Shown here: one piece after another, positions 50,133 through 58,656 of the stretch
How positions within the stretch are numbered: position 1 is the stretch's first letter
How the letters are laid out: every line of letters begins with the position of its first letter
NCBI RefSeq assembly: GCF_003751845.1
Contig: NZ_RJKQ01000003.1
Coordinates: 124,001 to 188,000 of the forward strand
Direction of reading: 5' to 3'
Length of the DNA: 64,000 nt
Source of the DNA: Enterobacter sp. BIGb0383
Lineage (GTDB): Bacteria > Pseudomonadota > Gammaproteobacteria > Enterobacterales > Enterobacteriaceae
Translations under genes and position numbers: made by a program
The notes under the pieces: model-generated
The model's input: only the letters and a program-made list of their open reading frames with translations
What the model was told of the DNA's origin: nothing
Databases searched by the model: none

Positions 50133-51611
50133 ATGTCTACGGTTGAAGAACAATCCCAGGTTTCCGCAGCGGGGGCGTCGGCCTCACTGCTTGACGACAT
50201 TATGGCGCAGGCGCGCATTACTCCTGTCGACGAAGCCTACGGCATCGCTAAGCAAGGTATTGCGGCGCTGGTTGCCAATATTCTCGACGGTGGTAACGCC
50301 GCAGAGCCGGTTAATAAGGCGCTGGTTGACAGCATGATCGTGGAGCTGGATAAAAAACTCAGCACCCAGGTCGATGCCATTCTCCATGCCAAAGAGCTAC
50401 AGGAGCTGGAATCCTCCTGGCGTTCTCTGAAGCTGCTGGTTGACCGCACCGACTTCCGCGAAAACATCAAACTCCTCGTTCTCCATGCAACCAAAGATGA
50501 GCTGCTGGAAGACTTTGAATTTGCGCCGGAAATTACCCAGTCTGGTTTCTATAAGCACGTTTACTCGACCGGCTACGGTCAATTCGGCGGCCAGCCGATT
50601 GGCGCGGTAATCGGTGACTACGCGATGACCCAGAGCTCGCCGGACATCAAACTGATGCAGTACGTCAGTGCCGTCGGAGCGATGGCTCATGCGCCGTTTA
50701 TCTCCTCCGTTGCGCCGACCTTCTTCGGCGTCGATCGCTTCACCGATCTGCCGACAATTAAAGATCTGAAATCGGTCTTTGAAGGCCCGGCCTACACCAA
50801 ATGGCGTTCTCTGCGCGAGTCTGAAGACTCCCGCTACCTGGGCCTGACCGCGCCGCGCTTCCTGGCGCGTCTGCCGTACGATCCGGTTGAAAACCCGATT
50901 AAGGGCTTTAACTACAAAGAGAACATCAGCGCCAGCCACGAGCACTATCTGTGGGGTAACACCGCGTATCTGATGGGGACGGCGCTGACTGACTCCTTCG
51001 CCAAATACCGCTGGTGTCCGAACATTATCGGCCCGCAGAGCGGCGGTACCATCGGCGATCTGCCGGTTCACGTGTATGAAGCGATGGGCCAGCTACAGGC
51101 CAAGATCCCGACCGAAGTGCTGATCACCGATCGTCGTGAATACGAAATGGCGGAAGAGGGCTTTATCACTCTCACCATGCGTAAAGACAGCGATAACGCG
51201 GCCTTCTTCTCGGCGAACTCGGTGCAGAAGCCAAAAGTCTTTGCCAATACCCGCGAAGGCAAAGAGGCGGAGACCAACTACAAGCTGGGTACCCAGCTGC
51301 CGTACATGTTCATCATCAACCGTCTTGCACACTACATCAAAGTGCTGCAGCGCGAGCAGATCGGCTCCTGGAAAGAACGCCAGGATCTGGAACGCGAGCT
51401 GAACGGCTGGATCAAACAGTACGTGGCCGATCAGGAAAACCCGCCGGCAGACGTTCGCAGCCGTCGTCCTCTGCGTGCCGCACAGATCAAAGTGCTGGAC
51501 GTCGAAGGCGAACCGGGCTGGTACCAGGTAGCGATTGCGGTACGTCCGCACTTCAAATACATGGGTGCCAATTTTGAACTGTCTCTCGTTGGCCGTCTGG
51601 ACAAGGAGTAA
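50133..51611 (+). CDS. tssC: T6SS contractile sheath large subunit TssC (VipB)
   Basis: The 492-residue large sheath subunit, recognised by ELESSWRSLKLLVDRTDFRENIKL near residue 87, the PIGAVIGDYAM and RFLARLPYDPVENPIKGFNY blocks, and the C-terminal PGWYQVAIAVRPHFKYMGANFELSLVGRLDKE, the conserved sheath handshake strand. Its N-terminal helix is the usual ClpV-recognition element for recycling contracted sheaths. Confidence 0.97.
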   Translation: MSTVEEQSQVSAAGASASLLDDIMAQARITPVDEAYGIAKQGIAALVANILDGGNAAEPVNKALVDSMIVELDKKLSTQVDAILHAKELQELESSWRSLKLLVDRTDFRENIKLLVLHATKDELLEDFEFAPEITQSGFYKHVYSTGYGQFGGQPIGAVIGDYAMTQSSPDIKLMQYVSAVGAMAHAPFISSVAPTFFGVDRFTDLPTIKDLKSVFEGPAYTKWRSLRESEDSRYLGLTAPRFLARLPYDPVENPIKGFNYKENISASHEHYLWGNTAYLMGTALTDSFAKYRWCPNIIGPQSGGTIGDLPVHVYEAMGQLQAKIPTEVLITDRREYEMAEEGFITLTMRKDSDNAAFFSANSVQKPKVFANTREGKEAETNYKLGTQLPYMFIINRLAHYIKVLQREQIGSWKERQDLERELNGWIKQYVADQENPPADVRSRRPLRAAQIKVLDVEGEPGWYQVAIAVRPHFKYMGANFELSLVGRLDKE

Positions 51612-51616
51612 GGGCT

Positions 51617-52048
51617 ATGTCGTCTCTCTCGTCATGGGACAGAGGGAGCGCTGCCAGCCTGTTCGATCGTATTCGTGGCGCTGAGCGGGATCGCTCACGG
51701 GACGAGGAGCTGGAGTCGCTCCTCGCCTCGATCAAACGGCAGCTGGACAGGATGCTGAATACGCGTCCCGGCAGCTGCCGCAGCGCCCCTGAGCTTGGCG
51801 TCATTGATTTGAATGACGCCACGCAAAGCAGCGCGGACGTCCTCGGACGTATCCGCGAGGCTATCAGGCAGTGCATCTGCGAATACGAACCGCGCATTGT
51901 GAAGGTCGAGGTGTCGTCGTCCGCTAACGCAACCTCGCCGCTCGAAATGTCATTTCGGGTGACCGCACACGTGCGTCTGGAAGAGCTGGAGCAGCTAACC
52001 TCGTTCGATATTCATATGGACAGCCAACGCCACTACAGAATGATCTAA
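51617..52048 (+). CDS. tssE: T6SS baseplate wedge protein TssE (gp25-like)
   Basis: TssE is the gp25-type baseplate component that starts sheath polymerisation. The 143-residue product has SLFDRIRGAE at the N-terminus and the core EPR triad in the CEYEPRIVKVEV segment (near residue 92). Only 5 bp separate it from tssC, and tssF starts 2 bp after its stop, so this is one operon. Confidence 0.93.
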   Translation: MSSLSSWDRGSAASLFDRIRGAERDRSRDEELESLLASIKRQLDRMLNTRPGSCRSAPELGVIDLNDATQSSADVLGRIREAIRQCICEYEPRIVKVEVSSSANATSPLEMSFRVTAHVRLEELEQLTSFDIHMDSQRHYRMI

Positions 52049-52050
52049 CT

Positions 52051-53817
52051 ATGTCGCTGGAACATTACTTCAGGGATGAACTTTCCTGGCTACGTCTGCA
52101 GGGCCGTCAGTTTGCCGAGGTGCATCCGGAGCTGACGCGTTTCCTGTCCGAGCAAACGACCGATCCGGATGTCGAGCGCTTGCTGGAAGGCTTTGCCTTT
52201 TTAACCGGCAGTCTGCGGGCCAAGATCGAAGATGAGTTTCCCGAACTGACCCACGGGCTGCTGAATATGCTGTGGCCGAACTATCTGCGCCCGGTGCCCA
52301 GCATGACCATTATGCAGTTTTCTGCGGTGCCCGGCGCGCTGGCCCAGCCGGCGTTCGTCGGTCGTGGTTGCCCGCTGGACAGCAAGCCGGAAGATGAGGT
52401 GGTTTGCCACTTCCAGACCTGCCACGACCTGTGGGTGTACCCGGCAGAAATTACGCACGTCAGCGCCCTGAGCGGCAACGACATCTCTGCGATTACCCTT
52501 GATATCGACCTGCATAGCGACCTGACGCTGGAAACGCTGGAGCTGGATAAGCTGCGTTTTTATCTCGGCGGCGACAGCTGGACCGCCTACGAACTCTACT
52601 TCTGGCTCTCCAGCAAGCTGTCGCATATCGAGCTGGAGATCGACGGAAAACGCTTCCGCCAGCCGGCAAGCCTGCTGAAAGCCATTGGCTTCGATCGGGA
52701 AGACGCGCTGCTTCCCTATCCGGGCAACGTCTATTCCGGCTACCGCATTTTGCAGGAGTATTTCTGCTTCCCGGAAAGCTTCCTGTTCTTCCGGCTTGAA
52801 GGCGGCGACTGGCCAGCACAGCCCATGCCGGTCTCCCGCTTTAAGCTGCATTTCTGCTTCGAACGGCCGCTGCCGCCGGAGTTGAAAATCCGCCCGGACT
52901 CTTTCCAGCTCAACTGCGTTCCGGCGATCAACCTGTTCCAGCATGAAAGCGAGCCGATCGATCTTAACGGCCGTCAGGTGGAGTATCCGCTGAAGGCCAG
53001 CTATCGGCAGGCGGACAGTTTTGAAATTTTCTCGGTGGATAACGTCGAGGGCTGGATCGAAGGTCAGCCGGGCCGCGCTCGTGGCGCAGCACGCGTCTAT
53101 CAGCCTTTCGAAAGCTTCCAGCACCAGATTGAGCGGGCGCGGGGACGGCTGGCGCTCTACTACCGTATTCGCGTGCGTGAAGCGGTAAACGGCAACGGCT
53201 TTGAACACTCCCTGGCCTTTGTGCGCGGCGATGAAACCGACGTTATCGGGCTGGATGAATCGGTCTCGGTCACTCTGACCTGCACCAATCGCGGACGGGC
53301 GGCGCAGCTGCTGGTGGGCGATATCTGCGTGCCGACCGGCGATTCGCCAACCTTTGCCACCTTCCGCAATATTATCCGTCCGACCCGGCCTCTGCGTCCG
53401 GCCCTCGACGGCAGCCTGCAGTGGACGCTGATCTCCAACCTCTCCCTGAACTATGTCTCGCTGCTGCGTCGTGATGCGCTGGTGCAGGTCCTGCGCACCT
53501 ACGACTTCCCGACCCTCTACGACAAACAGGCAGAGCAGGCGTCACGCAAAAGGCTGGCGGGGATCGAAACGATTGAAACCACGCCGGTAGACCGACTGGT
53601 GCGCGGGATGCCGGTGCGCGGCCTGAAATCGATCCTCTCTCTGCGGCAGTCGGCGTTTGCCAGCGAAGGGGAGATGTACCTCTTCAGCACCGTGCTGGCG
53701 CACTTCCTCTCGCTGTATGCCAGCGTGAACGCCTTCCACCTGCTGGAGGTACACAACCTCGATAACAAGGAGCGCTACCGATGGCCGGTGAAAGCGGGTC
53801 AGCACTCGATGATGTGA
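52051..53817 (+). CDS. tssF: T6SS baseplate subunit TssF (VasA)
   Basis: TssF pairs with TssG to form the baseplate wedge around the VgrG hub. The 588-residue protein starts with the conserved YFRDELSWLRLQGRQFAEVHPELTRFL-type helix and continues PDVERLLEGFAFLTGSLRAKIEDEFPELTHGLLNMLWP, the strongest family signature. Its last 37 bp overlap tssG. Confidence 0.96.
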   Translation: MSLEHYFRDELSWLRLQGRQFAEVHPELTRFLSEQTTDPDVERLLEGFAFLTGSLRAKIEDEFPELTHGLLNMLWPNYLRPVPSMTIMQFSAVPGALAQPAFVGRGCPLDSKPEDEVVCHFQTCHDLWVYPAEITHVSALSGNDISAITLDIDLHSDLTLETLELDKLRFYLGGDSWTAYELYFWLSSKLSHIELEIDGKRFRQPASLLKAIGFDREDALLPYPGNVYSGYRILQEYFCFPESFLFFRLEGGDWPAQPMPVSRFKLHFCFERPLPPELKIRPDSFQLNCVPAINLFQHESEPIDLNGRQVEYPLKASYRQADSFEIFSVDNVEGWIEGQPGRARGAARVYQPFESFQHQIERARGRLALYYRIRVREAVNGNGFEHSLAFVRGDETDVIGLDESVSVTLTCTNRGRAAQLLVGDICVPTGDSPTFATFRNIIRPTRPLRPALDGSLQWTLISNLSLNYVSLLRRDALVQVLRTYDFPTLYDKQAEQASRKRLAGIETIETTPVDRLVRGMPVRGLKSILSLRQSAFASEGEMYLFSTVLAHFLSLYASVNAFHLLEVHNLDNKERYRWPVKAGQHSMM

Positions 53818-54779
53818 TCGCCCGTGGGGAGATCTCGCGCTACACCTTCTTCCAGCTGGTGGAGCTGCTTAACCGTCTGGAATCGGTGGATGCCGAACGC
53901 GGGCAGGATTTTCACCCGCAGCAGGAGCGGCTGCGTTTTAAATCCACCGCCTCGCTGGGCTTTCACAAAAGCGATGTGGTGGGCATTGAGCAGGACGAGC
54001 AGGGGATGCACCACCTGGAGGTGGCGTTTCTCGGGCTGCACGGTAGCCAGTCGCCGATGCCGGGCTACTACCTGGACGATCTGGCCTGGGAGTACGCCCA
54101 GCAGGAACCGAAGCTGGGGCTGTTTTTTGATTTCTTCCACCACCGGCTGCTGACGCTGCTGCACCGGGTGTGGCGCAAATACCGCTATCACGTTCGCTTC
54201 CAGGACAACGGCGAAGACGGTTTTTCCCGCCAGATGTTCGCGCTGGTCGGACTGGGCAACGATGCGGTGCGGGAAAGCCTGCCGGTGAATCGCGCCAAGA
54301 TGCTCTCCTACGCCGGGATGCTGGCGAGTCCCAGCCGCTCACCGGAAGTGGTGGCCGGTCTGGTGATGCACTGTTTTGACCTCGAGAGCGTCGAGGTCGA
54401 GGTCTGGCAGACGCGCAAGGTGACCATCTGCGAAGAGCAGCAGAATCGCCTGTCGCTGGCCAATATGCGGCTCGGCGACGATTTTGTTATCGGCGACAAG
54501 GTAAGCGACTGCGCCGGTAAGTTTTTATTGAAGATCAACAACCTGAGTTTTTCTGAATTCCTCAGGTTTTTGCCAAACGGCGACCAGTTCGAACCGCTGG
54601 TGCGTTTTGTCTCCTTCATTCTGCGCGATCAGCTGGCGTGGGATTTGCGACTGGGCTTCGGCGAGGCGCAGGCCAGCGGTATCCGGCTCGGGGATGATAA
54701 GAACGCCAGTCTGGGGTGGAGTAGCTTTCTGGGAGATCCGCCCGCGGATCCCTGGGTAACCATATGTGTGCAGGAGTAA
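53781..54779 (+). CDS. tssG: T6SS baseplate subunit TssG (VasB)
   Basis: The 332-residue partner of TssF. Family signs are FFQLVELLNRLE near residue 22, the central FLGLHGSQSPMPGYYLDDLA near residue 88 and FFDFFHHRLLTLLHRVWRKYRYHV near residue 115. The ATG at 53781 lies inside the tssF reading frame; overlap of these two genes is usual and couples translation in the TssF2-TssG complex. Confidence 0.95.
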   Translation: MAGESGSALDDVIARGEISRYTFFQLVELLNRLESVDAERGQDFHPQQERLRFKSTASLGFHKSDVVGIEQDEQGMHHLEVAFLGLHGSQSPMPGYYLDDLAWEYAQQEPKLGLFFDFFHHRLLTLLHRVWRKYRYHVRFQDNGEDGFSRQMFALVGLGNDAVRESLPVNRAKMLSYAGMLASPSRSPEVVAGLVMHCFDLESVEVEVWQTRKVTICEEQQNRLSLANMRLGDDFVIGDKVSDCAGKFLLKINNLSFSEFLRFLPNGDQFEPLVRFVSFILRDQLAWDLRLGFGEAQASGIRLGDDKNASLGWSSFLGDPPADPWVTICVQE

Positions 54780-54782
54780 GGC

Positions 54783-55997
54783 GTGAGCGACGGAAAACAG
54801 CAACTTTCCCTGTTAGTGCTCAACAGTGAGCAGCTGGAAGGAAATTCGCAGGTTCAGCACCAGTTTGGCGTTGAAGGAGGTTCGCTGGGATCGGCGGATC
54901 GGGATAGCTGGCGCCTCAGAGAGCGTCTCGGGGCGGTATTGCCCGAGCATGCGCGCATTGAGTGGGTCGACGGGCGCTTCTGCCTGTGCGACGTCAGCGG
55001 CCAGACCTTTATCAACGGCGCGACCTCACCCATTGGTCGCCAGCGTAAAGTCGCCCTGGTTCAGGGCGATGAGCTGCTGATTGGCCCGTTCCGTATCCGC
55101 ATTTTCACCGACGGCGTGCAGGCGGAGCCGCAGCTGGATCAGATCCTCGGCAATCGTCGGGGTGACGAGATGGACGAGTGGTTTGAGGGCGATATGAACG
55201 GCTTTTCCGCGCCGGTAGAAGACCGTCCTCATACGGACAAACACAGCGATCCGCTCTGGGCGCTGAATCAGGAACGCAACAGCGCTGCCGCCATCCTCAG
55301 CGGGGCCAGCAATATCGACAGCATGCTGCCGCAACTCAATTCTTTTACGGGAATGAAAGACACGATGAGCCAGGAATTTATCGAACTGCCGGACGTACAG
55401 AGTTTTGATGGCGCGCTGAACGGCGGCGTCTCCCTGTCGTCGCTGATGCACGGCCTGGGACAAACTCTGCCCTGTGACGGCGGGCCGCAGACCCAGGAAA
55501 TGCTGCGCGAAATGGGCAAAACCCTGCGTGCGATGGTGGAAGGACTGCTGACGCTGCAGGCCGAACAGGCGGCGCTGGCCGATAAGCTGCTGCGCCCGAT
55601 TGAAGACAACCCGCTGCGCCTGGGCCTCGGCTATGACGAAACCCTGTCGCTGCTCTTTGCCGACAGCAAAAGCCCGGTCCACCTCTCGGCTCCGGCGGCG
55701 GTGGCGGAAGTGCTGCGTAATATCCGCATCCACCATATCGCCAATCAGCAGGCGATCCAGACCGCGCTCCACAGCATGCTGCAGGCCTTCTCGCCGGAGG
55801 TGCTGCTCCAGCGCTTCAGCCACTATCGTCGCGGGGCAGAAGACGATGCGCTGGACAACGGCTGGGCGTGGAACATGTATCAGCACTACTTCAACGAGCT
55901 GACCTCCTCGCGCCAGCAGGGATTCCACAAACTGTTCCAGCAGGTTTATGCCCAGGCCTATGACCGTGCGGTGCGCGAAAACCAGGAGTCACGCTAA
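54783..55997 (+). CDS. tagH: T6SS-associated FHA-domain protein TagH (Fha)
   Basis: A 404-residue protein with an N-terminal forkhead-associated domain (about 20-110, with FCLCDVSGQTFINGATSPIG) that would bind phosphothreonine, a linker, and the C-terminal TagH region (about 265-400, with DNPLRLGLGYDETLSLLFADSKSPVHL). FHA proteins regulate assembly post-translationally in systems with a PpkA kinase. No kinase or phosphatase gene is seen in this window. It starts with GTG at 54783, 3 bp after tssG, and overlaps tssJ by one base. Confidence 0.92.
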   Translation: MSDGKQQLSLLVLNSEQLEGNSQVQHQFGVEGGSLGSADRDSWRLRERLGAVLPEHARIEWVDGRFCLCDVSGQTFINGATSPIGRQRKVALVQGDELLIGPFRIRIFTDGVQAEPQLDQILGNRRGDEMDEWFEGDMNGFSAPVEDRPHTDKHSDPLWALNQERNSAAAILSGASNIDSMLPQLNSFTGMKDTMSQEFIELPDVQSFDGALNGGVSLSSLMHGLGQTLPCDGGPQTQEMLREMGKTLRAMVEGLLTLQAEQAALADKLLRPIEDNPLRLGLGYDETLSLLFADSKSPVHLSAPAAVAEVLRNIRIHHIANQQAIQTALHSMLQAFSPEVLLQRFSHYRRGAEDDALDNGWAWNMYQHYFNELTSSRQQGFHKLFQQVYAQAYDRAVRENQESR

Positions 55998-56512
55998 TGC
56001 TGCGACTGGCGCTGCTGGTTTTGATGGCGTTTACCCTGTCGGGCTGCACCGCAGTCGGCAAAATGTGGGATGTGGCAAAGAACCCCGATATCCAGGTCGG
56101 CAGCAATAACGATCAGCCCTCCACCGTGGCCTTCAGCATGGTGGCGGAGCCGGATATGAACCCCAACGAGAGCGGCGATGCCTCGCCGGTCGAGTTTCAG
56201 GTCGTGATGCTGTCGGAAGACTCAAGGCTGCTGGCGACCGATTTCGATCAGGTCAGCAGCGATATCGAAGCGGCACTGGCCAAAAACTATATCGATCACC
56301 AGGACTACACCCTCCTGCCGGGCCAGTTCAAATATCTGCCGCCGGTCAAGCTGGACGAGAAAACGCGCTATATCGGGGTGATTGCCCGCTATGCCGATCC
56401 CGACAGCGCCGAGTGGCGCAAAGTGATCAAAGTAAAAAACACCGGACAGGCATACCAGATTCTGGTGCACCTGCGTCTGGATGAAGTCGACTTACAGCAA
56501 GAAGAAGAATAA
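55997..56512 (+). CDS. tssJ: T6SS outer-membrane lipoprotein TssJ (VasD)
   Basis: TssJ anchors the TssL-TssM membrane complex to the outer membrane. The 171-residue product has a lipoprotein signal ending LSGC with the acylated Cys at residue 17, and the transthyretin-like mature domain with VEFQVVMLSEDSRLLATDFDQ. The ATG overlaps the tagH stop by one base (TAATG). Confidence 0.93.
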   Translation: MLRLALLVLMAFTLSGCTAVGKMWDVAKNPDIQVGSNNDQPSTVAFSMVAEPDMNPNESGDASPVEFQVVMLSEDSRLLATDFDQVSSDIEAALAKNYIDHQDYTLLPGQFKYLPPVKLDEKTRYIGVIARYADPDSAEWRKVIKVKNTGQAYQILVHLRLDEVDLQQEEE

Positions 56513-56514
56513 CT

Positions 56515-57852
56515 ATGTCTATGCGAAATCGGGTCATCTGGCGGGAAGGGCTGTTTATTAAGCCGCAGCATTTCCAGCAGCAGCAGCGACACATCGACTA
56601 TACCCTGCACGCGCGTCTCAGCGCGGTCAGCGACAACTATTACGGCCTGCTCTCGCTGACCATCAATGAAGAGTACCTTAACTTCGGGCGAATCGCGCTG
56701 GTCAGCGCGACCGGCGTAATGCCGGACGGGACGGTATTTAACATCCCCGGTGATGACGCTCTGCCGCCGCCGCTGGAGATCGCCGACGCCTCGGTCAGTA
56801 ACCAGAAAGTCTATCTCGCGATCCCCCTGGCGGTCAGCGGCGTGAATGAAGTCAGCCAGCAGGGCCAGCAGATTGCGACGCGCCTGGAAGCACACCGCTA
56901 CGACGTGCGCGACCTGCACAGCGAAGGCGGCGACGTGGTTTCCCTCGAAGTGGGCCGCACCAGCCTGCGGCTGATGCTGGAGCGCGAAGACCGCAGCGCC
57001 TATGCCTCCATGGCTATCGCCTGCATCCTCGATAAACGCCCGGACGGCGGCGTGGTGCTGGATCCGGCATTTATGCCCTGCAGCGCCAGCGTTGCGGCGA
57101 TCCCGGTGCTTAAACGCTTCCTCGGCGAATCGGCCGGCCTGGTCGCCGAGCGCGCCCGCAGCCTCTCCCAGCGCATTGCCGCACCGGGCCAGCAGGGCGT
57201 GGCGGACGTGGCCGAATTTATGATGCTGCAGCTACTGAACCGCACGCAGCCCCAGCTCTCCCACCTGGCGCGTCTGGGCACGTTGCACCCGGAGCGGCTG
57301 CATGAAACCCTGGTGCAGTTTTGCGGCGAGCTGATGACCTTTACGGATGAATCCCGCCTGCCGCCGGAATTCCCGGCGTACCGTCATGATGACCAGCGCA
57401 TCAGCTTTGAACCGCTGATGCACGCCATGCGGCAGGCGCTCAGCACGGTGCTGTCGCCGCGTGCCGTCTCCATCCAGCTGCGCAAACACCCTTACGGCAT
57501 CACGATGGCCGTCGTCGGCGAGAGCGAACTGCTCCACAGCGCCGAGTTTATCCTCGCCGTCCGCGCCCGTATGCCGCAGGAGCAGCTGCGTAAACAGCTG
57601 CTGCAGCAGACCAAAGTCGCCTCCAGCGAGAAGATCCGCGAGCTTATCAGCCTCCAGTTGCCGGGGATCCCTCTGCTGCCGTTGCCGGTTGCGCCGCGCC
57701 AGCTTCCGTATCACGCGGGCTACAGCTACTTCCAGCTGGACCGTCAAAGCCCCGCCTGGCAGGTGCTGGTTCAGGGCAACACCCTGGCCTTCCATATCGC
57801 CGGCGAATTCCCGGAGCTGGATATGCAGCTGTGGGCCATCCGTGGCCAGTAA
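56515..57852 (+). CDS. tssK: T6SS baseplate-membrane complex connector TssK (VasE)
   Basis: TssK trimers link the baseplate to the TssJ-TssL-TssM membrane complex. The 445-residue product shows the N-terminal family signature RVIWREGLFIKPQHFQQQQRHIDY (residues 5-29) and the DESRLPPEFPAYRHDD and HAGYSYFQLD blocks near the C-terminus. Located 2 bp after tssJ and 15 bp before tssL. Confidence 0.96.
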   Translation: MSMRNRVIWREGLFIKPQHFQQQQRHIDYTLHARLSAVSDNYYGLLSLTINEEYLNFGRIALVSATGVMPDGTVFNIPGDDALPPPLEIADASVSNQKVYLAIPLAVSGVNEVSQQGQQIATRLEAHRYDVRDLHSEGGDVVSLEVGRTSLRLMLEREDRSAYASMAIACILDKRPDGGVVLDPAFMPCSASVAAIPVLKRFLGESAGLVAERARSLSQRIAAPGQQGVADVAEFMMLQLLNRTQPQLSHLARLGTLHPERLHETLVQFCGELMTFTDESRLPPEFPAYRHDDQRISFEPLMHAMRQALSTVLSPRAVSIQLRKHPYGITMAVVGESELLHSAEFILAVRARMPQEQLRKQLLQQTKVASSEKIRELISLQLPGIPLLPLPVAPRQLPYHAGYSYFQLDRQSPAWQVLVQGNTLAFHIAGEFPELDMQLWAIRGQ

Positions 57853-57867
57853 TCAGGAGCAGAAATA

Positions 57868-58644
57868 ATGGCTATCGAGGTACTGAAAAACGACCAGATG
57901 GGGGAGCTGCTGTTTGAGCACGCCCGGCAATTGGATATGGATTCCGACTTCTGGTTCCGCATGCGCGGGCAGAGCATCAATCCCATGGTGGATGCCGTCA
58001 CGCCGCTGCTGGGCATGGTGGCCCGCGTGCGCCAGCTCGACCTGTATGAGAACGTCCCGGCGCTGTATCAGACCGTAGTGTCTGAAATTCAGGCCATTGA
58101 ACAGGAGCTGCACGGTCACGGCTATGAAAACGGGGTAATCCTCTCGTTTCGCTACATCCTGTGCACCTTTATCGATGAAGCCGTGATGGGCAAAGAGTGG
58201 GGCAGCCAGAGCGTCTGGTCGGAAAACTCCCTGCTGGCGCGTTTCCATAACGAAACCTGGGGCGGAGAGAAAGTCTTCGCCCTGCTCGACAAACTGCAGG
58301 AAGAGCCCCAGCGCTACCGCGACATTCTGGAATTTATCTGGCTGTGCCTGGTGCTCGGTTTTCAGGGACGCTATCGCGTAATCCCCCAGGGACAGGGGGA
58401 ATTTCTCGCCGTGATCCGCAAGCTGCATCGCCTGCTGCGTCCGGAAGCGGTGAACGCGCCGACGGTCTTTCACCTCGACCTCGGGCAGCAGGCTTCACGC
58501 TACCGGCTGCGCAAACAGGTGACGCTACGCACGCTGTTTATCGGCCTTTGCGGGCTGCTGGCGATCGTTTTTGGGCTTTACCACTACCAACTCAGTAACC
58601 AAACCCAGGACGTGCTTCGTCAGTTGGGAGAATTATTAAAATAA
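57868..58644 (+). CDS. tssL: T6SS inner-membrane protein TssL (DotU/VasF)
   Basis: The 258-residue inner-membrane anchor. The cytoplasmic hook domain carries the family motif RYILCTFIDEAVMGKEWG near residue 93 and RYRDILEFIWLCLVLGFQGRYRV near residue 150. A single C-terminal transmembrane helix spans about residues 220-242, and no peptidoglycan-binding extension follows, so this is the short TssL type. Confidence 0.95.
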   Translation: MAIEVLKNDQMGELLFEHARQLDMDSDFWFRMRGQSINPMVDAVTPLLGMVARVRQLDLYENVPALYQTVVSEIQAIEQELHGHGYENGVILSFRYILCTFIDEAVMGKEWGSQSVWSENSLLARFHNETWGGEKVFALLDKLQEEPQRYRDILEFIWLCLVLGFQGRYRVIPQGQGEFLAVIRKLHRLLRPEAVNAPTVFHLDLGQQASRYRLRKQVTLRTLFIGLCGLLAIVFGLYHYQLSNQTQDVLRQLGELLK

Positions 58645-58656
58645 GGGGAACAACCT